A stretch of DNA of 64,000 nt. Origin: DATLGB01 sp964242305 (GTDB lineage: Bacteria; Actinomycetota; Thermoleophilia; Solirubrobacterales; Solirubrobacteraceae). A model generated the notes under the pieces. It saw only the letters and a program-made list of their open reading frames with translations, was not told the DNA's origin and did no database searches. The DNA lies in assembly GCA_964242305.1 (NCBI GenBank), contig CAXTBB010000010.1:1-64000 (forward strand), read 5' to 3'. Shown piece after piece: positions 24,952-32,728 of the stretch. Position 1 is the stretch's first letter. Each line of letters opens with the position of its first letter. The position numbers and the translations under genes were made by a program.

Positions 24952-25506
24952 ATGGCCCGCGATCGTCAGCGCTCGAAAGCGCGGCAGCGCGCTCGCGCCG
25001 CCGGCGATCAGTCGTCCCCGCGCAGGCGGCGGCGGGAGTCGGCCGCGCGCGACATCGGCCTCGACGATCCCGCGATCGACGAGGCGGGCCTGACGGACGA
25101 CGTCCCCACGCCCGACCCGCTCAAGAACGCGTCCCCCGACGTCGACCAGGTCAAGGCCGCCGAGACCGGCGCCCAGCGCCCCGGTCCCAACGGCGACGAC
25201 TTCGACCTCGACTACGGTGAGGACTTCGATCGCGCCGAGGACCAGGTCGAGATCCCGCGTGACCTCATCCGCAAGCCGCGCAACCGCGGTCCCGAGGGAG
25301 AGGTCGCCGAGGTCGACGACAAGGAGCGGGGGCGCGTCCTCACCTTCATACGGGCCTGTGTGGACGAGCTGCGCCGCGTCCAGTGGCCCGATCGCAAGCA
25401 CGTCTTCTCGGCCACGGCCGTGGTCCTCGGCTTCGTCCTCATCGCCGGCGGCTGGCTCGGTCTCATGGACGCCATCTGGCAACCGCTCATCAACGCACTT
25501 CTCTAG
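24952..25506 (+). CDS. secE: preprotein translocase subunit SecE with long N-terminal extension
   Basis: 184 residues. The conserved SecE core is only the last 60: an amphipathic helix with DELRRVQWPDRKHV, then one TM helix (SATAVVLGFVLIAGGWLGL). It clamps SecY in the membrane. The first 115 residues are a hydrophilic extension: basic (RQRSKARQRARA), then acidic (GDDFDLDYGEDFDRAED), likely disordered. Single-TM SecE is normal for Gram-positives, but this extension is long. Placed between rpmG and nusG, 12 bp after the former. Confidence 0.93.
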   Translation: MARDRQRSKARQRARAAGDQSSPRRRRRESAARDIGLDDPAIDEAGLTDDVPTPDPLKNASPDVDQVKAAETGAQRPGPNGDDFDLDYGEDFDRAEDQVEIPRDLIRKPRNRGPEGEVAEVDDKERGRVLTFIRACVDELRRVQWPDRKHVFSATAVVLGFVLIAGGWLGLMDAIWQPLINALL

Positions 25507-25513
25507 GGATCAC

Positions 25514-26035
25514 ATGTTCCGCTGGTACGTCATCAACACCTACTCAGGACACGAGAACAAGGTCAAGCAGAACCTCGAGCACCGTGTCGTCTCGCTCTCG
25601 CAGCAGCGCGCCGTGCGCCAGGTCGTCGTGCCTACGGAGACCGTGCAGGAGCTCAAGGACAACCAGAAGATCTCCGTCGAGAAGCGGACCATGCCCGGCT
25701 ACGTGCTGGTCAACATGGATCTCAACGAGGACTCGTGGTCGCTGGTCAAGAACACGCCCGGCGTCACCGGCTTCGTCGGCGCCACCAACGAGCCGATCCC
25801 GCTCACGCAGATCGAGGTCGACCGGCTGCTGCACCGCGAGGTCGCCGTCCGCGCGCCGAGCCGCGCCCAGTTCACGATCGGGGAGACCGTCAAGGTCATC
25901 TCCGGCCCCCTCTCCGACTTCTCGGGCGAGATCGCCGAGATCAACGAGGACGCGGCACGCCTTAAGGTGCTCGTCTCGATCTTCGGGCGCGAGACGCCCG
26001 TCGAGGTCGGCTACGACCAGGTCAAGAAGGTCTAA
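25514..26035 (+). CDS. nusG: transcription termination/antitermination protein NusG
   Basis: 173 residues. The NGN domain begins FRWYVINTYSGHENKVKQNL and contains TMPGYVLVNMDL; the C-terminal KOW domain has GETVKVISGPLSDFSGEI. It binds RNA polymerase to suppress pausing and couples to Rho or the ribosome. Start ATG 25514, 8 nt after secE, beginning with the usual MxxWYVI. Without the long N-terminal extension that streptomycete NusG has. Confidence 0.95.
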   Translation: MFRWYVINTYSGHENKVKQNLEHRVVSLSQQRAVRQVVVPTETVQELKDNQKISVEKRTMPGYVLVNMDLNEDSWSLVKNTPGVTGFVGATNEPIPLTQIEVDRLLHREVAVRAPSRAQFTIGETVKVISGPLSDFSGEIAEINEDAARLKVLVSIFGRETPVEVGYDQVKKV

Positions 26036-26038
26036 TCA

Positions 26039-26464
26039 ATGGCAAAGAAAGTCCTCACCACCATCAAGCTGCAGGCCCCGGGCGGGCAGGCCTCGCCGGC
26101 CCCGCCGGTCGGCCCCGCGCTGGGTCAGCACGGCATCAACATCATGGAGTTCGTGAAGGCGTTCAACGCCGCCACCTCCAACGACATGGGGACGACGATC
26201 CCCGTCGTGATCACGGTCTTCGAGGACCGCTCGTTCACCTTCGTCACCAAGACCCCGCCGGCGGCGGTGCTCATCCGCCAGGCCATCGGGATCGAGAAGG
26301 GCTCGGGCGAGCCGAACCGGACGAAGGTCGGCTCGATCAGCCGCGATCAGCTGCGGGCGATCGCCGAGAAGAAGCTCAACGACCTCAACGCGCACGACGT
26401 GGACCAGGCCGAGAAGATCATCGCGGGCACCGCCCGCTCGATGGGCGTGGAGGTGACGGCGTAG
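26039..26464 (+). CDS. rplK: 50S ribosomal protein L11
   Basis: 141 residues. N-terminal KLQAPGGQASPAPPVGPALG is the proline-rich L11 signature that contacts the GTPase centre. The C-terminal rRNA-binding domain carries TRSMGVEV near the end. Follows nusG by 3 nt and precedes rplA by 2 nt. Confidence 0.97.
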   Translation: MAKKVLTTIKLQAPGGQASPAPPVGPALGQHGINIMEFVKAFNAATSNDMGTTIPVVITVFEDRSFTFVTKTPPAAVLIRQAIGIEKGSGEPNRTKVGSISRDQLRAIAEKKLNDLNAHDVDQAEKIIAGTARSMGVEVTA

Positions 26465-26466
26465 TC

Positions 26467-27201
26467 ATGGCCAAGCACGGCAAGAAGTACCTCGAGGCGC
26501 GGGCGAAGGTCGACCGCGACAAGGAGTACGACCCCGCGGACGCGATCCGCCTGGTCAAGGAGATCAAGACCTCCAAGGGCGACGAGACCCTCGAGGTCCA
26601 CTTCCGCACGGGCCTGAACGTCCGCCACGCCGACGAGCAGCTGCGTGGCACCATCGCGCTGCCGCACGGGCTGGGCAAGGACGTCAAGATCGCCGTCTTC
26701 GCCCGCGGCGACAAGGCCAAGGAGGCCGAGGAGGCCGGCGCGGACTACGTCGGCGCCGAGGACCTCGCCACGAAGATCGCCGAGGAGGGCTTCATGGACT
26801 TCGACGTCGCCATCGCGACGCCGGACATGATGCCGGTCGTCGGCCGGCTCGGCCGCGTCCTCGGCCCCTCGGGCAAGATGCCCAACCCGAAGGTCGGCAC
26901 GGTCACCATGGACGTGGCCAAGGCCGTCTCCGAGTCCAAGGCCGGCAAGGTCGAGTACCGCACCGACCGCACCGCGATCGTGCACCTCTCGCTGGGCAAG
27001 ACGTCCTTCCCCGAGGAGCAGCTGCTCGAGAACTACCAGGCCGTGCTCGAGGAGATCCTGCGCGCCAAGCCGTCCGCGGCCAAGGGCAAGTACCTGCGCA
27101 CCATCGTCTTCGCGTCCACGCACGGGCCCGGCGTCAAGGTCGACCCGTCGCGCACCAAGGACCTGACCCTTTCCCCTCAGGCGGAGGCTGCCGTCGCATA
27201 G
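26467..27201 (+). CDS. rplA: 50S ribosomal protein L1
   Basis: 244 residues, L1-stalk protein and probable translational repressor of its own operon. Signature region LGRVLGPSGKMPNPKVGTVT (about 127-146) and the preceding GADYVGAEDLATKI. ATG 26467 follows rplK by 2 nt. Confidence 0.97.
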   Translation: MAKHGKKYLEARAKVDRDKEYDPADAIRLVKEIKTSKGDETLEVHFRTGLNVRHADEQLRGTIALPHGLGKDVKIAVFARGDKAKEAEEAGADYVGAEDLATKIAEEGFMDFDVAIATPDMMPVVGRLGRVLGPSGKMPNPKVGTVTMDVAKAVSESKAGKVEYRTDRTAIVHLSLGKTSFPEEQLLENYQAVLEEILRAKPSAAKGKYLRTIVFASTHGPGVKVDPSRTKDLTLSPQAEAAVA

Positions 27202-27264
27202 AGCGACTGCACCACCGTCTCCCAAGACCCCGGGCAGGAATAAGTCCCGGATAGGAGGCACCAG
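27202..27264 (+). promoter_or_regulatory. ribosomal L10 leader (autoregulatory RNA) before rplJ
   Basis: The 63-nt gap holds CCCAAGACC, a short stem CCGGG/CCCGG around GCAGGAATAAGT (about 27231-27252), then AGGAGG before the rplJ start. This matches the layout of the L10 leader, bound by the L10-L12 complex to repress rplJL. Recognised from memory of the element. Confidence 0.65.
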
Positions 27265-27795
27265 TTGGACCGAGCACAGAAAGCTGCGGCGATCGAGGAG
27301 ATCGCTGCGCAGATCCAGGAATCAGACGCCGTCTTCGCGGTCGACTACCGCGGCATCTCGGTGCCGCAGGCGGCTGCGCTGCGCACGACGCTGCGCGCGG
27401 CGGACTCGTCCTTCCGGGTCACCAAGAACACGCTGACCGAGCGCGCCGCCGACCAGGCCGGTGCCGAGGGCCTCAAGGAGCACCTGAGCGGCCCCACGGC
27501 GCTGACGCTGGTCAAGGGTGACGCCGCGGCCGCCGCGAAGGCGATCGCCGACTTCAACCGCACGACGGGCCTGCTCGTCTTCAAGGGCGGCTGGATGGAC
27601 GGCGCGCCGCTGAGCGCGGACGAGATCGTCGCGATCTCGCGCCTGCCCTCGCGCGACGTCCTCAACCAGCGCCTGGTCGGCATGATCGCGAGCCCGCTCA
27701 CGGGCCTCGCCGCCGGATTGTCAAACCTCATCTCGGGCCTCGGGCGCCAGCTCGCTCAGCTCGCAGAACAGAAGACCAACGAAGGGAACGAATAA
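27265..27795 (+). CDS. rplJ: 50S ribosomal protein L10
   Basis: 176 residues, base of the L7/L12 stalk. Landmarks: FAVDYRGISVPQAAALRTTL, FRVTKNTLTERAAD and LSGPTALTLVKGD. Start is TTG 27265, placed 7 nt after AGGAGG; it begins LDRAQKAAAIEEI, the usual N-terminus. The C-terminal helix (LSNLISGLGRQLAQLAEQK) binds L12 dimers. Confidence 0.95.
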   Translation: MDRAQKAAAIEEIAAQIQESDAVFAVDYRGISVPQAAALRTTLRAADSSFRVTKNTLTERAADQAGAEGLKEHLSGPTALTLVKGDAAAAAKAIADFNRTTGLLVFKGGWMDGAPLSADEIVAISRLPSRDVLNQRLVGMIASPLTGLAAGLSNLISGLGRQLAQLAEQKTNEGNE

Positions 27796-27797
27796 CC

Positions 27798-28184
27798 ATG
27801 GCCACCACCGCTGAGTGGATCGACGAGCTGAAGTCCATCTCCGTCCTCGAGCTCTCCGAGCGCATCAAGGCGCTCGAGGAGGAGTTCGGCGTGTCGGCGA
27901 CCGCCGTGGCTGCGGCTGCCCCCGCCGGTGCCGGCGGCGGCGCTGACGCCGGCGGCGCCGAGGAGGAGGAGCAGTCCGCGTTCGACGTCGTCCTGACGTC
28001 CTCGGGCGACAAGAAGATCCAGGTCATCAAGGTCGTCCGCGCGGCGACCGGGCTCGGTCTCAAGGAGGCCAAGGCCCTCGTCGACGAGGCGCCCAAGCCG
28101 ATCAAGGAAGGCGTCGACAAGGACGAGGCCGACAAGCTCAGGGCCGAGCTCGAAGAGGCCGGCGGCTCCGTCGAGATCAAGTAG
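27798..28184 (+). CDS. rplL: 50S ribosomal protein L7/L12
   Basis: 128 residues. N-terminal dimerisation domain (IDELKSISVLELSERIKALE), an Ala/Gly-rich hinge (APAGAGGGADAGGAEEEE), and the C-terminal factor-binding domain with KIQVIKVVRAATGLGLKEAK. ATG 27798 follows rplJ by 2 nt. Last gene of the ribosomal operon, followed at once by a strong hairpin. Confidence 0.97.
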   Translation: MATTAEWIDELKSISVLELSERIKALEEEFGVSATAVAAAAPAGAGGGADAGGAEEEEQSAFDVVLTSSGDKKIQVIKVVRAATGLGLKEAKALVDEAPKPIKEGVDKDEADKLRAELEEAGGSVEIK

Positions 28185-28201
28185 CACCCGCGTGACAGTT
28201 C

Positions 28202-28234
28202 GGCTCATGCCCGCCCGTTGGGTGGGCATGAGCC
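28202..28234 (+). terminator. hairpin after rplL, overlapping the next start codon
   Basis: GGCTCATGCCCGCCC (28202-28216) and GGTGGGCATGAGCC (28221-28234) pair over 14 bp with one G-T. No T-tract follows. It lies 18 nt after rplL and its right arm contains ATG 28228 of the metallopeptidase gene, so in read-through RNA that start would be hidden in the stem. Confidence 0.6.
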
Positions 28235-30309
28235 TCCGTCGCGGTGTCCTGGCCGCACTTCTGCTGCTGGCCTTCGCGCCGGCCGCGCACGCCGCAGCAC
28301 CCTTCACTCCCGGTGCTCCCGGCATCGGCGATCCGTACTTCCCGACGGACGGCAACGGCGGCTACGACGTCCGCTCCTATCTCCTGGACCTCGACTACAC
28401 GCCGGGAGCCAATCAGCTCGTCGGCCGTGTGGTGATCACCGCGAACGCCACGCAGGACCTCTCGAGCTTCGACCTCGACCTCGACGGGCTCACCGTCCGC
28501 TCCGTCAAGGTCAACGGGCGCGCCGCGGCGTTCACGCGGGACGGCGGCGAGCTCGTCATCACCCCGAAGGCCGGCCTGCGCAACGGCCGGGACTTCGTCA
28601 CCACCGTCCGCTACGACGGCTCGCCGCAGCCCCTGGGGGACAGCGAGATCGGCATCAGCGGGTTCGTGCCCACCGAGGACGGCGTGGTCATCGCCGGTCA
28701 GCCTGAGGGCGCGGCGACCTGGTTCCCCAGCAACGACCATCCCGCCGACAAGGCGTCCTACCTCTTCCGCGTCTCCGTCCCCGCCGGGTTGCAGGTCGTC
28801 GCCAACGGGCACCTGCGCGGCCGGCACACGGAGGGCGGCAAGTCGATCTGGACCTGGGACGCGCCCGACCCGATGGCGTCCTACCTGGCCACGGTCGATG
28901 TCGGCCACTTCACCCTCGACACGTTCCGCAAGAACGGACTGCAGTTCACCAACGCGATCGACCCGTCGCTGTTCGCGAAGGTCGGAGCCCACGGCGGCAC
29001 CAAGTACGCGATCTCGCAGAAGGACGACATCTCCTACAAGCGGCTCGGCCGCACGATCAAGGTCCCGGCCGCCGGGTCCCAGCTGTCCTTCTGGATGGCG
29101 CGCGACACCGAGCCCAACTACGACTTCGTCATGGTCGAGGCGCACACGCCCGGCAAGGACGACTGGACGACGCTGCCCGACCTCAACGGTCACACGTCGA
29201 CCGACACCGGCGGGTTCTGCAACTACGCGCTGCCCCTCAACCCGTTCCTCGAGCACTACGTGACGGCCACGGCCGACGGCTGCGACCCCAAGGGCACCAC
29301 CGGCAGCTTCAACGCCGCGTCCGGTGCCAGCGACGGCTACGAGAACTGGAAGGTCGACCTGTCCGCCTGGAAGGGCAAGTCGGTCGAACTCGCCATCACC
29401 GTGGTCTCGGACGACATCTACACCTACCGCGGCGCGTTCGTGGACGACATCACCCTGACCAACGGGGCGCAGGGCGCGACGACGTTCGAGTCCGGCGCCA
29501 ACGGCTGGACGGTGCTCGGCCCGCCGGCCGACAGCGCCCCCAACGACAACGACTGGATCGTCGGCGGTGTCGCCGACGAGCCGGAGACCACCGGCGACAT
29601 CGTCAAGCGCTCCCTGGACCGCCAGCCGGAGATCATCCAGTTCCTGCAGGGCTTCTTCGGCCGCTACCCGTTCAAGGACGCCGGCGGCATCGTCGACAAC
29701 ACGCCGGAGCTCAACTTCGCGCTGGAGACGCAGACGCGCCCCGTCTACTCGCCGGCCTTCTTCGTGGACGACATCAACGGCGACTCCGTCGTCGTGCACG
29801 AGACCGCCCACCAGTGGACGGGCGACTCCCTCGGGCTCTTCCGCTGGAAGGACATCTGGCTCAACGAGGGCTTCGCCACGTACACCGAGTGGCTGTGGGC
29901 CGAGCACATCGGCGGTCCGACGACCGAGGAGACGTTCCAGCAGAATGCCGCCTTCATCCCGGCGGACGACCCGTTCTGGAGCCTCACCATCGGCGACCCG
30001 GGCCCGGACCTGCTCTTCGAGCAGCCCGTCTACGTCCGCGGCGCGATGACGCTGCAGGCCCTGCGCGACAAGATCGGCGACGGCCCCTTCTCCAGGCTCG
30101 TGCGGCAGTGGGTGAGCCGGCACCGCAACGGGCTGGTCGAGACCCCCCAGTTCATCGCGCTCGCCGAGTCGATCTCGCACCAGGACCTGGGCGCGTTCTT
30201 CGACGAGTGGCTGTACACCCCCGCCAAGCCGGCCTCGCTCGGCGACGACCCGGCGCTGCTCGTCAAGCGGGCACCGGCGGCACCGCCCAAGCCGGGGCCG
30301 CGGAAGTAG
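28228..30309 (+). CDS. secreted M1 family metallopeptidase with an inserted beta-domain
   Basis: About 693 residues. Signal peptide SLRRGVLAALLLLAFAPAAHA. N-terminal M1 beta-saddle (about 25-230), then an insertion of about 220 residues (235-455), then the thermolysin-like catalytic domain. Zinc site: HETAH (524-528) and Glu547 in NEGFATY, 18 residues apart as in M1 enzymes; FALETQTRP replaces the GAMEN exopeptidase motif. The insertion holds GAFVDDITLTNG and TFESGANGWTV, resembling the C-terminal modules of immune-inhibitor-A (M6) proteases. ATG 28228 is chosen because the signal peptide starts there; GTG 28192 and ATG 28207 are in frame. Likely a secreted aminopeptidase or protease. Confidence 0.85.
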   Translation: MSLRRGVLAALLLLAFAPAAHAAAPFTPGAPGIGDPYFPTDGNGGYDVRSYLLDLDYTPGANQLVGRVVITANATQDLSSFDLDLDGLTVRSVKVNGRAAAFTRDGGELVITPKAGLRNGRDFVTTVRYDGSPQPLGDSEIGISGFVPTEDGVVIAGQPEGAATWFPSNDHPADKASYLFRVSVPAGLQVVANGHLRGRHTEGGKSIWTWDAPDPMASYLATVDVGHFTLDTFRKNGLQFTNAIDPSLFAKVGAHGGTKYAISQKDDISYKRLGRTIKVPAAGSQLSFWMARDTEPNYDFVMVEAHTPGKDDWTTLPDLNGHTSTDTGGFCNYALPLNPFLEHYVTATADGCDPKGTTGSFNAASGASDGYENWKVDLSAWKGKSVELAITVVSDDIYTYRGAFVDDITLTNGAQGATTFESGANGWTVLGPPADSAPNDNDWIVGGVADEPETTGDIVKRSLDRQPEIIQFLQGFFGRYPFKDAGGIVDNTPELNFALETQTRPVYSPAFFVDDINGDSVVVHETAHQWTGDSLGLFRWKDIWLNEGFATYTEWLWAEHIGGPTTEETFQQNAAFIPADDPFWSLTIGDPGPDLLFEQPVYVRGAMTLQALRDKIGDGPFSRLVRQWVSRHRNGLVETPQFIALAESISHQDLGAFFDEWLYTPAKPASLGDDPALLVKRAPAAPPKPGPRK

Positions 30310-30312
30310 GCT
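30307..30312 (+). promoter_or_regulatory. TAGGCT -10 hexamer made from the M1 stop codon
   Basis: TAGGCT (30307-30312) overlaps the TAG stop of the metallopeptidase and ends 6 nt before ATC 30319, the same spacing as TAGGCT to GTG at 14807. Confidence 0.45.
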
Positions 30313-30318
30313 CTCAGC

Positions 30319-30960
30319 ATCGCGGCGGGCGCCATCATCTTCGACCTCGACGGCGTCCTGGCCGACTCTCGCGGGCCCATCATCGCCTGCGTCAACCTGG
30401 CCCTGGAGGCCATCGGGCTGCCGCAGCGGCCGGAGTCCGAGGTCGAGGTCATCATCGGCCCGCCCTCGCACATCGGCTTCGCTCAGCTGATCGGGGAGAC
30501 GCCCGACGCGCCGCTGGTGAACGAGATGGTGATGGCCTACCGCGAGCGCTACACGGACGCGCTGTGGGAGACCCGGGCGTTCCCGGGCGCGGCGGAGGCG
30601 GCGCGGGCGATCGCCGAGCAGCGGCCCGTCGCCATCGCGACGTCCAAGCCCCTGCGCCACGCCGAGCCGGTCCTGGAGGCGATCGGGCTCCGTGACCTCT
30701 TCGGGGTGATCGCGGCGCCGGTCCCGGACGGGCCGGCCGACAAGCTCGCCATGGTCACCCAGGCCATCGCGAGCGTCGGCGACGCGGCCGTGATGGTGGG
30801 CGATCGCCGCTACGACATCGAGGCGGGGCGGGCGCTCGGCCTGCACACCATCGGCGTGCTGTGGGGGTACGGGAGCGACGCGGAGCTCCGCACCGCGGGG
30901 GCCCACACGCTCCTGGAGACGCCGGCGGAGCTGACCGCCGCGTGCCTCGCGGTCAGCTGA
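30319..30960 (+). CDS. HAD family hydrolase, probable ATC start
   Basis: Phosphatase of the HAD superfamily, subclass I (phosphoglycolate-phosphatase-like), 213 residues from ATC 30319. Motif I is FDLDGVLADS (Asp9, Asp11), motif II VAIATSKP, motif III Lys in GPADKLAMV, motif IV MVGDRRYDIEAG. No ATG, GTG or TTG exists between the M1 stop codon and motif I; the first GTG (30517) would delete the nucleophile. The frame is the same as the preceding gene, separated only by TAG, GCT, CTC, AGC. ATC 30319 lies 6 nt after TAGGCT. Options are an ATC start, stop-codon read-through into a fusion, or a sequence error. Substrate unknown. Confidence 0.78.
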   Translation: MAAGAIIFDLDGVLADSRGPIIACVNLALEAIGLPQRPESEVEVIIGPPSHIGFAQLIGETPDAPLVNEMVMAYRERYTDALWETRAFPGAAEAARAIAEQRPVAIATSKPLRHAEPVLEAIGLRDLFGVIAAPVPDGPADKLAMVTQAIASVGDAAVMVGDRRYDIEAGRALGLHTIGVLWGYGSDAELRTAGAHTLLETPAELTAACLAVS

Positions 30961-31016
30961 CCCCGGTTTTCTTCTAAGCACCCGATAATTCGGCCGCTCT
31001 GCGCCGTTGTTAGGTT

Positions 31017-32042
31017 GTGAACCTCCAAGCGGTGGTCCTCGCCGTCGCGCGTCAGCGTCTCGGCAAAGAGCTCGCACCGGAGTGGTGCGCGGGCGGGTTG
31101 TGCGTCGTCGCCAACCGTCCGCTGGCCCTGCACGTCGCCGACCAGCTCAAGGCCGCCGGCGCGCGACGGGTCCTGCTCGTCACCGATCGCGGCTCGGGTC
31201 CGGCGCTCGAGTCCCACGACGGCGGCGCGCGCGTCGAGCGCCTCGAGGTCTCGACCGACCGCGGCGAACTGGCGGCGCTGACCGCCGCCCTGGCCCACCT
31301 CGATCCCGGACCGGTGCTGGTGCACGCCGGGGACGGGTTGCTCGCCCGCGGCCTGTACGACACGGTGCAGCGCTTCCAGACGGCCGTGCCGGACGTGCTG
31401 GTCGTCAACCCACCGGTGCCGGTCAGCGTCGGCCCGCTCGGCAGCGGGGTCGTCGTCCTGCGCGAGCCCGCCCCGCCCGAGCCCATCGCCCTGGTCCTCA
31501 GCGCGGCCGGACGCGACGCCGTGGCCGCCGCGGAGGCGGACAGCTTCGCCGGTGAGGGTCTCGCGCGCCTGCCCGCGGCGGTGGCGGCGGCCGGAGGCTG
31601 CGTGGAGACGATCGACACGCCGGCGGGCTGGCGCTTCGGCGGGTCGTGCGAGTCGCTGCTCGTCGCCAACGAGATGCTGCTGGACGAGCTGCCCAACGCC
31701 GTCTGCGCGCCGCGGCCCGACGTCGAGCTGCACGGTCGCGTGTCGATCGACCCGACCGCCCGGGTCAGCCGCAGCACGCTGCGCGGCCCCGTCGTCGTCG
31801 GCGCCGACGCGCGCATCGAGGACGCCTACGTCGGGCCCTACACCAGCATCGGCGATCGCGCCACCATCGACGGCTGCGAGATCGAGCGCTCCATCGTCAT
31901 GGCCGGCGCCCAGCTGCGCTTCGTGGGCTCGCGGATCGAGGACAGCGTCATCGGGCGCGAAGTCCAGGTCTCCCGAAGTTTCACCCGCCCCAACGCCCTG
32001 CGGCTGCACCTGGCGCCGCAGAGCCGCATCTCGCTGAACTGA
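31017..32042 (+). CDS. degenerate nucleotidyltransferase with left-handed beta-helix domain
   Basis: 341 residues. The C-terminal 110 residues form a hexapeptide-type beta-helix (VSIDPTARVSRSTLRGPVVV; YVGPYTSIGDRATIDGCEI) closely like that of long glucose-1-phosphate thymidylyltransferases. The N-terminal domain keeps the fold order, starting LQAVVLAVARQRLGKE, but the GGxGTRLxPLT nucleotide-binding loop is missing, so it is probably not a normal pyrophosphorylase. The GWRFGGSCESLLVANEMLL segment corresponds to the usual GxWxDTG..LLxAN. First gene of the polysaccharide locus on this side. TAGGTT lies directly before GTG 31017; GTG 31032 is an alternative start. Confidence 0.7.
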   Translation: MNLQAVVLAVARQRLGKELAPEWCAGGLCVVANRPLALHVADQLKAAGARRVLLVTDRGSGPALESHDGGARVERLEVSTDRGELAALTAALAHLDPGPVLVHAGDGLLARGLYDTVQRFQTAVPDVLVVNPPVPVSVGPLGSGVVVLREPAPPEPIALVLSAAGRDAVAAAEADSFAGEGLARLPAAVAAAGGCVETIDTPAGWRFGGSCESLLVANEMLLDELPNAVCAPRPDVELHGRVSIDPTARVSRSTLRGPVVVGADARIEDAYVGPYTSIGDRATIDGCEIERSIVMAGAQLRFVGSRIEDSVIGREVQVSRSFTRPNALRLHLAPQSRISLN

Positions 32043-32047
32043 CCCGG

Positions 32048-32728
32048 TTACGCGAGCGAAGGCGCGGCGTCGAGCTTGATCAGCTCGCGCTTGAGCGCAG
32101 CGCGCCCGCGGTTGTGCAGGCCGTGCACGGACGCTTCCGTCTTGTCCAGCCGCTCGCTGATCTCCCGCGGCGACAGGCCGAGGATGTGACGCATGATCAT
32201 CACGCCGCGCTGGTCCTCGGGCAGCTCCACGAGGGCGTCGCGCAGGTCGCGGGCGCGGACCCGGTCGAGATCCTCGGCCGGGACGGAGGGCCCGAAGACC
32301 TCCTCGCAGGGGATCTCGCGGCGCTCGCGCAGCTTGTCGATGGCCTGGTTGCGCGTCATGCGCACGATCCAGGCGGCGAAGGGGACGTTGCGCAGCTCGT
32401 AGCGGTGCAGGTTGGCCATCAGCTTGCAGAACACCTGCTGGGTGACGTCCTCGGCCTCGTCGGGGTCGCGCACCATCGAGAGCGCGTAGCCGTACACGTT
32501 GTGGCTGTAGCGGGTGTAGAGGTACCGCATGGCGTCCTGATCGCCCCGCTTGGCCTCGACGACGGCACGGGCAACGATCGGGTCACGGTCGGAGCCGGTC
32601 GAGGAGCGCGACGCGTGGAACGGCCGGTCGCCGCTCTCCTGGCGCTCGGCCTCGTCGGCCTGGCGTCGGATGTGCCGGCGGGCCCAGGTGTCCTCGTGTG
32701 CTTGGCGGTGTGCGCTGGGTATCGTCAT
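32048..32728 (-). CDS. RNA polymerase sigma factor (ECF-like, sigma-70 family)
   Basis: 226 residues. Sigma region 2 (about 70-140): MRYLYTRYSHNVYGYALSM, then DPDEAEDVTQQVFCKLMANL and FAAWIVRMTRNQAIDKLRER. Region 4 (about 165-215): LVELPEDQRGVMIMRHILGL with HTH SPREISERLDKTEASVHGL. A charged 60-residue N-terminal extension precedes region 2. No anti-sigma factor is adjacent. It is divergent from the polysaccharide priming transferase, with 274 bp between, so control of that locus is plausible (inference). Start ATG 32728. Confidence 0.88.
   Translation of the reverse strand: MTIPSAHRQAHEDTWARRHIRRQADEAERQESGDRPFHASRSSTGSDRDPIVARAVVEAKRGDQDAMRYLYTRYSHNVYGYALSMVRDPDEAEDVTQQVFCKLMANLHRYELRNVPFAAWIVRMTRNQAIDKLRERREIPCEEVFGPSVPAEDLDRVRARDLRDALVELPEDQRGVMIMRHILGLSPREISERLDKTEASVHGLHNRGRAALKRELIKLDAAPSLA

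Noticed and set aside
28192..28227. GTG 28192 as the start of the M1 peptidase
   Set aside because: Would place the hairpin inside the coding region and lengthen the signal peptide's n-region; ATG 28228 starts directly at the signal peptide. Not excluded.
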